Part shown: one piece after another, positions 10,292-21,270 of the stretch
Numbering within the stretch: the stretch's first letter is position 1
Layout: each line of letters opens with the position of its first letter
Notes under the pieces: model-generated
Seen by the model: the letters and a program-made list of their open reading frames with translations, nothing else
The model's database searches: none
What the model was told of the DNA's origin: nothing
Source: Drosophila pseudoobscura
Taxonomy: Eukaryota; Arthropoda; Insecta; Diptera; Drosophilidae
Direction: 5' to 3'
Assembly (NCBI RefSeq): GCF_009870125.1
Contig: NC_046683.1
Span: 18,547,001-18,611,000, forward strand
DNA: 64,000 nucleotides
Program-made: the position numbers and the translations under genes

Positions 10292-12944
10292 TGGTAATGC
10301 GAGAAGAGGGAAAGCTCAGCAAACCTGAACAGGAAACGCGTCCCCAAAGCTGGGAGGCGAATCCGGGGCCGGGGAGGGTAATCTCAGGCAGCGGACGACC
10401 AAAGAAAGCCCAGGGGCCAGGCTCACGCCTCAACGCGGTCTCACAGGGCAACTACGAGCGTCGGGCCGGAACGACGGGTGCCGCTCATGCGTGGTCTACC
10501 GGGCGAGGAGTCGGATGATCCTCGGGTCCGAGCCACTGTGTGAGGGAGACGCCGGTCAAAAGATTCCGGCCGGGGGCGCGTAGTAGTTGCCCTGGGATGT
10601 GAGCCAAAGATTCCAGCCCGGGCGGAGGGTCGGAGGACCCGTTGTTCACGAGCGGAATCGCGGCAAGCGACCCGCAGTGAGGGCAGAGGGCGAGCTGGAA
10701 AGGGAGAAAGGGTTAAGTAAAAGTCATCCGGGTCGGGAGAACTCTCCCAGGCCAAGGAGGGTCCAATCAGCACGGGATGAAGAACAGGTCGACGGTAGCA
10801 GGGAAGTAAATTGTAATTAAAATAAAAGGAGAAATATACGTAAGCACAAATGGGAAGGGGGTGGGTCCATCAAAGATGGAAAAATATTATCCGTCAGCCA
10901 ACAAAGAACGCGGCGAGAACACAACAGTATCCAAAAAAAAAGACAAGGCGAAGTCGGATAGAGAGCGGAGAGCGCGTCGGTACTCACCCAACCAGGGGAA
11001 AGATGCCGTTAGAGAGCGCGGCCGGTAGAGAGACAAGCCATGAGCACACACGTAACAACCGTTAGAACCAGGCAAGAGAGACCGAACCCGACGCACCGGC
11101 ACCGTTAGAGGGAACGACTGGTAATGCAACGCGGGTATATATGCGGGTGGAAGACGGAACGGCGGACACTTGAAGGTAATTATCACCAAGGAGAAATCGC
11201 AGCAAAAAAAAAAAAGAAGAAAAAAAATGGAGACGAAACGGCTCACCCACGAGGACGGGAAGAAGAAGATGGAGGATTTGAGGGCTTTCTTGGAGGAGCA
11301 GCAGGCGATAGTGGGAGAAGGGGGCTACCGCGCCGAGGCTTCTCGTCAGCGACGGGCGTCCGTGCTCTCGCGTGGCGACGAGGAGGATGGTGCGATGGCT
11401 CCCAGTTCCTCCAGCTGTTGGCCTCACCGTTAGTATCGCCGGCGCCGTCGGGCCACGACTCCGTGTCACCGACGGTATCCTCGGACGAGGGGGCCGGGGA
11501 GAGCGAAGACGACGTTATTTGCATCGACGGTCCACGCGCCCCAACCGCCCAAGAGAAGGCCAGAGTGAGAAGGCCGCTGACCCTGCGGGGGGGACCCTGC
11601 GACCGGGGCGAAGCATTGAAACGGAAATTCCAGGAGGCGACGGCGGAGGAGAAGCGCCGGATCCACCGGGTGCTGGAGGCGGCACGAATGATCCGACGGC
11701 GGAGGGACGAGCGGCTGGAGGCGCGGCGGCGACAGGAGGGAAGGGCCACCAGGAAGGAGGAGCCCGGCCACGAGAGCGACGAGGCGCCGCCACCCCCGCC
11801 ATTCCGAGTGGTACTGCCGCCGATGCAGTCCCGGGCCGACGAGGCGGGGACCGAGGGGGCGCAGCCCCCGGCCAGGGGCGAGCGGGCCACGAATCCCGAG
11901 GCCGAATGGCAGCGGCGACTGCAACAGGCCGAGGAGGAGGAAGGCGAATTGTGGCAGCCTACGCCACCAGCCGAGGACGACGAGGGCCCCGAGAGGCGGC
12001 CACCGCAAACCGAGGAGGAGCAGCAGCAGCAGCACCAGCAGCAGCCGCAGCAGCAGCAGCACCAGCATCAGCAGCGCCAGCAGCAGCAGCAGCAGCAGCA
12101 AGAGAAGGGGCAGTGGCAGCAGCAGCCACAATGGAGGGGACCGGAGGCGGCCGTAATAGGGCCATACGTGTCACAGGAGGTGCGGACCGCCGTGCGCCAG
12201 GGGATGGTTTGGCACCATCAGACCCTGCACATCACGTGGGCCTCGGGGCCCGCCCCGTGCGAGACCCAGCCAGAGACCGGCGCCCGGGTGTGGGAGGAGA
12301 GCCCCCTCGGCAGCAACGACAGGGACCCGCGGAGGAGAAACCCCAAACCTGATCCCGCGACTGCAGCGGCAGGAATGGCGACGGCGGAGGCAGCGGGGGG
12401 GGGCAGAAGAAACACAAAAGGAAAAAAAAGGGCAGAACACGCGGGAGAACATGAATAAAGAGAAAACAGAAAAAAAGGAAAACGGAATACCGACTGGGGG
12501 GGAAGTATCGAGTGGATCGCAGAAGCGCCCTTATCGATAGGCGGAATTCGGCGCCAGCCAGAAAAGTGCAAGGGCTGGCAGCGCCGCTCGAGCAAAGGCG
12601 CCAGAGGGCGCCAGAACGCCGGTGATCCCAGGTACAACAAAAGGCGCGCGCAACTTCGGGCCGTTTGAATGAGGAAAGCCCACCCCATCCCGAGATCGCG
12701 GAAAACGGAAGTATTCCGCTGCGAGAAGAAAGAGGGGGGTGTGAGGAACCATGGTTCCCACAGGCCGAGTGCGACCAAAAGCACAGTCGGATAAAAGCTG
12801 ACGGCTGGCCGGATAAGGCGAAGGTCAGGCCAGATGCCCACGGTTATCCGGATGCGGCGAAGAGGCCAAGGGCCTCGAGAGGAGAAGTGCCCTGCTCTCG
12901 GAGAGAGAGACATACGAGAAGTGGTAATGGTAATGTATTTGTAC
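10292..12944 (+). mobile_element. Segment G2: shortened second copy of the GC-rich unit
   Basis: Starts with the same TGGTAATG base as G1. It matches G1 except for a 12-bp insertion at about 11588, a single instead of double 1021-bp unit, a shorter CAG tract, and a deletion removing about 490 bp (G1 7335-7820) whose joint falls in a run of Gs at about 12395. The right flank and junction to LOA-B copy 3 are the same as in G1. Confidence 0.5.
11227..12458 (+). pseudogene. G2 Gln-rich reading frame, C-terminus deleted
   Basis: Same N-terminus and the same frame shift near 11420 as G1, so that lesion predates the duplication, unless it is a programmed shift or an unrecognised intron. After QEVRTAVRQGMVWHHQ and the GMATAEAA repeats, the deletion at about 12395 joins the frame to noncoding downstream sequence and it stops at 12458. 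The basic C-terminus of G1 is absent. Confidence 0.45.
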
Positions 12945-15930
12945 ACCTTGTATTTATTTGTGAATAATACGAGTTCCGTTTTTGAGTGATTTACTCCCAG
13001 GCCGCGCGTTTCTGTCCATTCCGACAGTTGCGCTAGCTTTGAGAAGATAATCGCAACGTCGTCCGCATAGGCCACGACTTTGCAGCCCCCCCCTTCCAGG
13101 TCACATAGAATCTTGTTGACTGCTATATTCCACAGAAGAGGAGACAGGACACCACCTTGCGGGGTGCCTCTGTTGACATACCTTGACTGGGCGTACGATC
13201 CCATCGATGATGTCACCGTCCTGCATGTGAGCAATTGATCAATGAGCATCACCAAGTGACGGTCCACCCCCAGGTCAGTCAGGGCTTCTGTAATGGCGCC
13301 CGGAACAACGTTGTTGAAAGCTCCCTCAATATCGAGAAAGGCTTTGAGTGTGTACTCTTTGAAATGTAGAGATTTCTCTACCGCTGAGATCACTTCATGA
13401 AGAGCCGTTTCCGTGGATTTTCCTTTCCGGTAGGCATGCTGTGCGCCTGACAGCAACTGAGGATGTATAGTTGTCCTCAGTTGCAGGAAGGAAGGACGAA
13501 AGGCTGATTGGTCTAAAATCCTTTGCAGTTGAGTGCGAGGCTTTCCCTGCTTTGGGAATGAAGACTATCTTTGCCTTAAGCCATGCTCGCAGGATTGTAC
13601 CCACAACCAGTATCTTCCTGAAGATACCTTGTAGCCAGTTGATGGCCGTATCCACGGCCTTCTGAAGACGGGCCGGGATTACCTGGTCAGGGCCTGGCGA
13701 TTTGAACGGGTTGAAGCTGTTTTTTGCCTAGCTTATGTTACGTTTTTTGAGGATGTGATCCATCGAGGGGGGTTTCTTTTTCCCCCTAGGTTTGCTAGAG
13801 GGGCATGCTGCCGCGAAGGCTTTGTTGCATGCTTCTGTGAACCTGTTCACTAGACGATCTAGGTCGTCGTTTGTGTTCGGGCATGTTGGTGCTTTGGAGG
13901 GGACTAAGTCCTCCAGTTGGCTTTCCTGGGATTAATATAGTCATTAGGTTTCGACACTCGAGGGTATGGTCTCGATGTATCTGTAGTCAGAGAAAGACTG
14001 GTCATCAAGGACTTGCCAACTCTTGACTATGTCTAACAGTTTGTGAGACACTAAGGTGAGGTCAATAACCTCCAGTCAATTTTTAATTATAAAAATGGGG
14101 TCGTTGCCCCGATAAAAATAAATAGATTAGAGTTAAGGATAAAGCTGAAAAGTGACTCACCCCTTACATTTGTGTTCGAGCTCCCCCATTGAGTGTGGTG
14201 AGCGTTAGCATCGCAACCTATCAGTAGGTCTATGTCCGACCTCTCGCTGTCGTTGGCTAGTTTGCGGACAAGGTCCTTTGGAGGATCGTTTTCCTCATGG
14301 GCCATGTAGGACGAAATCAGCCTAAGATGTGTCCCTTTCAGCTCTAGGCTTGCCGCCGTGTTGTCGCTATCGCTATAACTATGGAGAAGAAAGATATTAA
14401 AGTGCTTTCTGGTGAGAATACAGGTGCGGGTTTTACCTTCATGTTGAGCTACAATTTCTTGTACTCCTTCGACCCTAGTCCACAAACCTTGTCTCTCGCT
14501 ACCCAAGGTTCCTGGATTAGGGCTACGTCTGCTCCGCTCTCTTCGAGGCGGAGTATAAGAGCAGCGGATGCTGCTTTAGAGTGGTGAAGATTGATCTGAA
14601 GGAGCCTCAAGGACATCCTTAGTGTCCTCCACCACTGTAATATCGGCATCTGGATCGGCCTCGACTTCCTCGTGGCAACACATCGCCTCGAAGTCGCATC
14701 TCAGCGTGCCATCGGTGGAGTAGCCCTCTGGGTCTGTCTCCGTATGATCGTCGGATGCTTCGATTTCCGAGGCAGGGTCCTGCTCGACTGGCTTGTCTAC
14801 AGGACGCGCCCCGGCCGCTGCATCCAACTTGAAGACCTTTACGGTCACCGAGCTGAACCCGAAATTGAGCTCGCCTTTGGGGATGGGTTTGGGAACTGAT
14901 GTTTGGGGATTCGGGGGTCCGCGCTGCCTCTGTCCAGGACGCCAATCAGCGTCCTTTCCCTGGCAATCTGCGCGAACGATGTGTTAGGCAGTACTCTGGA
15001 GCGCTTCGGTGTTGGCCCAGGAGTCTCTTGCGAGCGCTGCCTTTTTGCTTCCTTGCCAAAGTTCGGCAGCACCGTCGAGGCCCACTCAGCCTTCTTTATC
15101 CATTTGTCCGTTCGGCTGGACCGCTCTGCCGACGGAGTATATTGCCAGCACTCCTTCTATCGGCATATGTAAAAGGTTTGGCTTGGACACTAGTAGATGG
15201 TGACTCATCACCCGCCACTTTACCACCAGGCAGAGCAGCCGCAGGATTGCATAGCCACTCTGCCAAGGTATCGGTATTGGGAGCCAATTCACCACCCACC
15301 CCGAAACCGCGATGGGATCCCTTTGGGCACTCCATAGCGTCGACCGCCGCGCAGGTTTTCACTGCTAGTTTGCGGGTTGGGCCGCTGCCTTCCCCTGCTT
15401 GGGATTGCTCCCTGTTGGCATTTGGGGAGTGCCAGACTCATTTTTTTTTATTTTTATATCTTCCATTCTTTTCCCACGAGCTGCAGAGAAGGGGTACGGT
15501 CCGTCCAGGCAGAGATCCACGTTGCCCGGATAAGGCATACTTAGAACAGGGGGCTGCCAAGTCCCTGAGCTCTCCGTTAACGACTGGGCTAGTTTTATAT
15601 ACCGGTCCCCCAGCCAGGCTGACTCTCGGCATGGGTCGAATAACATTCTTAGTCCGGCCCGGTGTGAGCTGAATGTGGGGGTTGGAAAGACGGTAGGAAG
15701 TGTGTAGAGATAGAGGAGTGTGTGAGCTACTTATACGAGGTGGTACCACAAACGCATCGTCAGTGTTGCTACTTCGCGAACACCCGCTGGCTGTCGGGGG
15801 CTGCTTATTTTCGGTACTCTCCCTATATGACCTGTATATAGTTAGGTCGTTCGCTATCCGCCACCTAAGACCCGTCCGGTGGCCTCAGCTAGGCCCCCTT
15901 TGAGCCACCTCACGAGCTCATCGGACCTAA
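12945..15930 (-). mobile_element. LOA-B LINE, tandem-array copy 3 with full 5' end
   Basis: Shares its 3' breakpoint with copy 2 (12945) but continues 5' past the point where G interrupts the others (after GAACCCGA at about 14862) into ORF1 and a 5' UTR. RT lies at about 12960-13655, endonuclease at 14087-14650, the ORF1 end from 14576. About 15440-15930 looks like LOA 5' UTR and ends against the HERC4-like exon, so this LINE probably inserted into that gene. It shows what LOA-B looked like before G joined it. Confidence 0.7.
14576..15440 (-). pseudogene. LOA-B ORF1 (gag-like) with frame changes
   Basis: From 15362 leftwards the frame reads MKTCAAVDAMECPKG, then GKEAKRQRSQETPGPTPKRSR and SFAQIARERTLIGVLDRG, the last resembling the conserved region of LOA-type ORF1 proteins, then the acidic end near 14580. 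Frame changes occur near 14850 and 15090. ORF1 proteins of this clade bind RNA and package the transcript. No zinc knuckle is seen in the retained part. Confidence 0.5.
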
Positions 15931-15933
15931 CAT

Positions 15934-16552
15934 GACCTTGTGGAACTGTATGTGGACTTTGTGATCAACAAGGCGTCGGAGGTGCACTACAAAGCCTTCC
16001 ACAAGGGCTTCATGAAGGTCTGCTCCGGTCGCGTCATCAACGTATTCCAGCTGGAGGAGCTGATGGCCGTGGTGGTGCGAAATGAGGACTATGACTGGCA
16101 GGCACTCGAAGACTATTGCGAGTACAAAGAAGACTACTCTTCAGGCATGAGACAGTGAGTGGAATCAGAAATCCCCAAAGGATATATAAAGTATATATGT
16201 AAATACTTTTTCTTATTCTTTTTAGATCAAATCGTTCTGGGAGGTGATCCATGATCTATCCGAAGCGGAAATAAGAAACTTCCTGCTGTATTTAACAGGC
16301 AGCGATCGTATACCTATTCAGGGTATAAAGGCCCTCGGGGTAAGTAAAACTCATGTTCTATTATGAGCAGCAATATATGGACAATCCACGAAATTCCAGT
16401 TCACTATACAACCAACTACCGATGAACGTTTCCTGCCAGTGGCCCATACATGCTTCCATCTGCTGGATCTGCCACGCTACAAGACCAAGGAGCGCCTCAA
16501 ATTCGAACTGCTGCATGCCATACAGCAAACGCAGGGATTTAGTCTGGTCTGA
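15934..16552 (+). pseudogene. HERC4: HERC4-like HECT E3 ubiquitin ligase, 3' end only
   Basis: Three exons of a HECT-domain C-terminus: about 15934-16154, 16226-16339 and 16400-16552. Introns of 71 and 60 bp keep GT-AG ends (GTGAGT..TTTAG, GTAAGT..CCAG), so this is a genomic fragment, not a retrocopy. Exon 1 has FHKGFMKVCSGRV and LMAVVVRNEDYDW, exon 2 has LLYLTGSDRIPIQGIKAL, exon 3 has PVAHTCFHLLDLPRY with the HECT catalytic cysteine at 16451, and the frame ends GFSLV. One base is missing near 16146, so exon 1 runs into a stop, and the usual Gly before NEDYDW is Arg. The 5' side is cut off by LOA-B. The living protein attaches ubiquitin to substrates. Confidence 0.78.
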
Positions 16553-17714
16553 CCCTCCGATCGATCGGAATTGGTGAGGGCGGGAATGGAAGGGTAAAAT
16601 GGATTTAAGCTACACGTACAGGAAAACACACACACAACCCACACAGAGACACACATTTATCAGCGATCAAATCAACTAAAATAATGTGTTTATGGCTTTA
16701 AATTGTTAGCTAGTTATCAATCAAAATACCACACTGTTATAGAACGAATGAGAGAAGAAAAACAAATAAATCGGTGAGATAAAAGGTCTGAATAGCGATA
16801 ACGATAAAGGCAGTAATCGAACAGCTGTTTTTGGCGAAATGTGAATGTGGCGGCAAATCTTTTTTCGAGTCTCGCAGAGTCAGTTGTTAAGAACATTTTT
16901 GGACACTCATTTGTATGCTGAGGAGGCCGTGCGGTGCCTAACATTATAAACGAATACGAATATCTACACAGTTTGTAAGCAGTGCAAGTGTTGATGTGCG
17001 ATCGCTTTTTGTGGCTGTGTCGCCGTTGACGGTGCTGCCGCTGCTGACATTGCCGGGTCAAGCTAACGGTACCCGCGTCGAAAAAGAAATTCAAACAGGT
17101 ACAAAAACAAAACAACAAATAGAAAGAAAAAACAAAGGTAACGACTTGGGAGACAGTCGGTGAAATCATTGAAATTATCAAATGTGTCGTCTGCCATCGT
17201 TTGGCCAACTTCTTAATCCACTGCCATGGCCACTGCTTCCCTTCCGTCCACTCCACCGATGGCTGCCAACTTGACGATGCCTCAAAATGGGGGCCATAAA
17301 ATCAATTACACTGACAATTTTTGCATATCCTGATGGCTAACAAATATGTGGTAGTGTGGCACCGCCCCCTAACAAGATACGAGGATAGTACGGTGCCAGC
17401 ATATGTATGTAGGAGCTGCCACAGCGGGAACGTGAAATAAAATAAGATACAAAACTGCACTGCAAAATGCACTCTCTCTTTCACTTTTTCGCAGACCCAC
17501 ACGCACATTCGCTTCCTGGAGGGAAGCTTCCTTTTCGCACTCACCTGCACTCACTCCAGGGTACATTGAATGGTGAGGTAGTGCTCTCTCTCCAGCTCAT
17601 TGAGGTGTCACATGGATTACAGTTTAGCAGTGGAAGGATCTTCTTTCCAACTCACCTTACTCAACGTACATAGAATGACAGCCTTCCCTTCCGTCTTTCT
17701 AAGCTCTGACGCTC
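16553..17714. other. Probable host-gene flanking sequence, no confident gene
   Basis: A CA-rich stretch at 16625-16660 follows the HERC4-like stop. At 17226 an ATG in good context (CTGCCATGGCC) opens 35 codons rich in Ser, Pro and Asn. It could be the first coding exon of a neighbouring gene dragged along with the HERC4 fragment, but I cannot identify it and no exon follows. The 179-codon minus-strand frame at 16717-17256 has no protein-like features. Otherwise I see nothing. Confidence 0.3.
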
Positions 17715-17822
17715 TCACGTACTTTTTGGGGTCGGAAACGATTCCTACTGGACGTTACACACATCCACTTTTACCACAAATCTAATATACCCCAATACTT
17801 ATTTTGAGTATCGGGTATAAAA
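17715..17822 (+). mobile_element. DINE-1/mini-me terminal fragment
   Basis: From GGGGTCGGAAACGATTCCT to the end GAGTATCGGGTATAAAAA it matches the right end of the longer copy at 24890-24987. Only the last hundred or so bases are present, directly next to the 5S repeat. Confidence 0.7.
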
Positions 17823-17854
17823 ATGAAAAACGAAACGAAAATACGGCAAAAGGC

Positions 17855-17860
17855 AAAAAG
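17855..17860 (-). terminator. Pol III T-run terminator of 5S copy 1
   Basis: The plus strand has a run of As just left of the gene, which is a T-run on the minus strand about 12 nt after the 5S 3' end; copy 2 has the same run at about 18305-18310. Confidence 0.7.
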
Positions 17861-17871
17861 TTGGTGACGAA

Positions 17872-17989
17872 GCCAACAACACGCGGTGTTCCCAAGCGGT
17901 CCCCCATCTAAGTACTAACCGCGCCCGACGCTGCTTAATTTCGGTGATCGGACGAGAACCGATGTATTCAGCGTAGTATGGTCGTTGGC
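17872..17989 (-). rRNA. 5S rRNA: 5S ribosomal RNA, copy 1
   Basis: The minus strand from 17989 reads GCCAACGACCATACTACGCT and runs to TGTTGTTGGC at 17872, about 118-120 nt with the 3' overhang. The internal control region (TTAGTACTTAGATGGGGGAC) and terminal stem are intact. From memory the Drosophila gene has ACCACG where this has ACTACG, and both copies share the change. A run of Ts at about 17860-17856 is the Pol III terminator. The gene looks structurally complete, but its position in a short array among transposons makes expression uncertain. Confidence 0.93.
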
Positions 17990-18322
17990 GAAAGCCTGGG
18001 AGCTGAACGTTGGTTTTCCTTTGCGTTCTGCCTTCGACTGGAGCATTCAGTTTGACCAAAACTAACAATAGGATGTGTTTTTAGTTCAAACGACTAGACT
18101 AGGATCTACTGGCAGGGATTGGATGTGATATGGGGTGCTTGTATTTATGCAATTATTTAGAAAGTGAAATCAAATGCCGTTCCCCTTCGAACAATAGTAA
18201 AATACATTTTAATAGTATCCATGTCCCTTAGCCAAAATATAATTTAAGTAAAATAAAAACGAAAAAAGAAAAATAAAAAATGAAAGGAAAATACGTCAAA
18301 AGGCAAAAAAGTTGGTGACGAA

Positions 18323-18440
18323 GCCAACAACACGCGGTGTTCCCAAGCGGTCCCCCATCTAAGTACTAACCGCGCCCGACGCTGCTTAATTTCGGTGATC
18401 GGACGAGAACCGATGTATTCAGCGTAGTATGGTCGTTGGC
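18323..18440 (-). rRNA. 5S rRNA: 5S ribosomal RNA, copy 2
   Basis: Same 5S sequence as copy 1 with the same ACTACG variant and intact internal control region. The 5' flank (right side) continues with the shared spacer until LOA-A starts at 18642. Confidence 0.93.
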
Positions 18441-18760
18441 GAAAGCCTGCGAGCTGAACGTTGGTTTTCCTTTGCGTTCTGCCTTCGACTGGAGCATTCA
18501 GTCTGACCAAAACTAACAATATGATGTGTTTTTAGTTCAAACGACTAGACTAGGATCTGCTGGCAGGGACTGGATGTGATATGTGGTGCCTGTATTTATG
18601 CAATTATTTAGAAAAAGAAGTGCCGTTCCCTTTCGAACAATGGTTAGGTTAGGTTAGGTTCAGGCGGTAGCTTGGGGGAGTGATGAAACCCTCCCAAGCT
18701 CACTTGGACCTGTAGAAGGTCCGTTGTGATGACGCATGGGCGTGTGCCCCTTCCCAATGC

Positions 18761-19440
18761 CTAAAAACCATGGAGAACAGGCTGCTGCAAATTAAGGGCA
18801 GTCCCATCCGGAGGCTTCTGTCGAGTAACTGCAGAGCACTGTGCTCTGCTGAGTCTATACAGCTCGGCTGAGCGCTTCTTCGATCGATATGGCCATATCA
18901 ATCTTGAGATTTTACAGGAAACAGTTTGCTGCCATCTCCTATTGGCATTTTGCTCGAACAATTCGTGCGTGAGGAGCCTGCACGTAGCCAGATGCATCGC
19001 TACGTGCTTCCTCTCCGATAGGAGAGGTTTCGTAGTACCCTGCCTTGCTAGCTCGTCGGCGGCGTCGTTCCCCTCGATGATAAGGAGGAGGTCGAACTGC
19101 TCTGCGATCTCGTGCAGAGACCTGCGGCAGTCATTTACGGTCGCTGAGTTCGACGATATTTAGCCTAAAGCTTAAATAGCTGCTTGGCTGTCCGAGAAAA
19201 CGCACACTAAGTGCGTGCCTAGAAGTAGTTTGGAGACGATGGAAATGGCCTCCTTCATGGCTACAACCTCCGCTTGGAACACACTCCAGTGGTCCGGGAG
19301 CCTGAAGCAGTGACTGATGTTCAGCTCGCTGCAGTAGACTCCGCCTCCCACGCGGCCGTCTAACTTAACCTGGTTCGCCCATCTCACAGTCCTCCCTAGG
19401 TGGGATTGATACCTGGAAAGGCGTCGAGAGGTGATCACTA
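18761..19440 (-). pseudogene. LOA-A RNase H domain and C-terminus
   Basis: RNase H blocks: SVFQAEVVAMKEAI (catalytic Glu), VCVFSDSQAAI (catalytic Asp) and, after frame changes, GNDAADELAR (last Asp block). It is followed by the C-terminal region MHLATCRLLTHELF also seen at 26083. An RNase H domain after RT is typical of the LOA/Bilbo and I clades. Stops near 19160 break the frame. Confidence 0.8.
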
Positions 19441-20310
19441 GGAATACAGTAATCTGTCCCCTCTGGTAATTTCGGGAGTCTCGTCAGGATTCCCGAGTAC
19501 CCAACCGCGGACGCTTTCCACAGTCTGGCTTCTCTCATTCTGAGTGCGGAAAGTGTTGCCACTTTCTTTCCCATGAGGTCTACAGGGAGGAGGTCCAGCA
19601 CAGTATCCAGGGCTTCCCATGGAGTAGTGCGTAGCCCGCCGGTTATGCATAGCTCTGCCATGCGTTGAACTCTGCTGAGTTTATTGAGGCATGTCCTTTT
19701 GTCTAAGGCTGGCCACCATACCACCACTCCATAGAGCATGATCGGTCGTATGATGGCGGTGTAAAGCCACCGAACTATATAGGGTGTCATTCCCCATTTT
19801 ATTCCGATGGCTTTCCTGCAAGTATAGAGGGCCTCTGTGGCTTTCTTTACTCTATTCTCTATGCTCAATTTCCAGTCGAGCTTTCTATCGAGGATTAGGC
19901 CAAGATACTTGGCGTTGTTGCTGAAGACTAGCGCTTCCCCGGCCACCACAAAACGCAGCCACCCCTCTCTATCTCCCTCAGCAGTGTGTTCACTGCCACG
20001 TTCCATAGGAGGGGCGAGAGGACTCCGCCCTGCGGTGTGCCTCTGCAGACGAATCTGGTGCATGTTGACGTCCCCAGTGATGCCTCAACCGTCCTGCATT
20101 GCAGAATCTGATCGATCCGTCACTGCGCCCGTGATGGCGGTCGGAAGGATGTTGTTAAAAGCACTTCTATGTCGAGAAAGGCTAACAGGGTGTACTCCTT
20201 ACAGTTGAGGGACGCTTCTATGATCGATGTGATCGTGTGTAGGGCCGTTTCGGTGGATGTTCCTTTCCGATAGGCATGCTGGGAGTCTGAGATTAGACTA
20301 GGCGGAATAT
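19438..20310 (-). pseudogene. LOA-A reverse transcriptase and post-RT region
   Basis: Post-RT blocks LGLILDRKLDWKLSIENRV, YGVVVWWPALDK and LLPVDLMGKKVATLSALR are read at 19438-19930. The RT block GTPQGGVLSPLLWNVAVN lies near 20000-20045 in another frame, and the YxDD box has been lost in a deletion near 19960. Upstream come the TETALHT block and the split point at 20310. Confidence 0.75.
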
Positions 20311-20617
20311 TGTAAGAGGCTTGTAGCTGAGCTAAGGGCGAAAACTAAATGGACCGCCAACGGCGTTGTATGGGCAGCAATAGTCTCACTGCTACAGGGG
20401 GTTTTGGAGTTGTAGTGGCCAGTTGTGACTCTAGAACTCCAGCGAACAGTTTGGGAAGTATTGCCATCGCGTTCAACAGTAACTCTTCTTTTTTAAAAAC
20501 AAGATAAGAGATTGATTATAAGAGAGAAGTAGTTAAAGCTTTCACTGAAGAGCTTAAGATCTAATTGAGAGAAGCAGCGTGGTTCTGTGGGAGTTATGTT
20601 TTAAAGCTTCACTAGAA

Positions 20618-20773
20618 ATCGTACGATTTCTCCGTTAGTCGTGGAAGCTATGTGTAAGCTTTGCTTAGCATCGTACGATTTCTCCGTTAGTCGTGGGAGC
20701 TATGTGTAAGCTTGGCTTAGCATCGTATGATTTCCCCGTTGGTTGTGGAAGGTAAAGTTCCGATCGCAAGGGC
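20618..20773 (+). repeat. 52-bp minisatellite in family A LTR, three units
   Basis: Units begin at 20618, 20670 and 20722 (ATCGTACGATTTCTCCGTTA and variants). The LTRs of the array at 31218-58240 have only two units (for example 31423 and 31475), so unit number varies between copies. Confidence 0.85.
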
Positions 20774-21270
20774 TAATGCTAGTGATAAAACTTCTAGATG
20801 GATCATTGCTTTAGTGAAGCTGTACGAACTCGGAGGTATTTTTCAATGCAAATATATATATATATCCAGTGAATTTTAAAACGTTGTGCAATCAAACACG
20901 TGCCAATTAAATTGAAGTTCTGGTGGATTGTATTATTCGGTTTGGTTTAAAGAATACAAGAGGTATTTGAATCGTACAATAGTGAAACAGTTTTAACAGT
21001 CTCGTATCCTAGGACTGGGAATCTTACTACGTTCGACATCGGGAAAGAGAAAAAGTACCAACTGACCCCTCCAATAACAAAGTCGTCAAAGTCCATCGAT
21101 TTCTTAGTAGATCTGGGAAAGTCCTCGGATTTCCCAGGAACCAGCATCTACATAAACCCACGATAACTACAACCAAATAAACTAGCAAAAGCCGCCCGAA
21201 GATATACTAGAGTGAAACTTGAAGTTATGTGGATGCATACTTAAACTGATGTACTTCTTGGAGTAAGACG

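Larger units (their letters stand above)
17823..18641 (-). repeat. 5S rDNA tandem repeat, two 451-bp units
   Basis: Two units with the same gene and spacer, offset 451 bp. The spacer of the second unit stops at about 18641 where the LOA-A 3' tail begins, and the first unit abuts a DINE-1 fragment on the left, so this is a short orphan piece of a 5S array rather than the main cluster. Confidence 0.85.
18642..20310 (-). mobile_element. LOA-A LINE, 3' part (split by element B)
   Basis: Minus-strand LINE whose 3' end at 18642-18660 is a GGTTA repeat on the plus strand (CTAAC tail on the sense strand), sitting in 5S spacer DNA. Going right: 3' UTR, a post-RNase H region, RNase H, the post-RT region and RT up to 20310. 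Its 5' part resumes at 60505. The 40-kb gap is element B with target duplication atat. Frame changes and stops in RT make it non-functional. Confidence 0.85.

Noticed and set aside
16717..17256. 179-codon minus-strand frame
   Set aside because: Cys/Phe/Tyr-rich low-complexity translation with no domain; the opposite strand looks more like untranslated leader.
17799..18519. Two minus-strand frames of about 90 codons overlapping the 5S genes
   Set aside because: They are the 5S rRNA and spacer read as codons.
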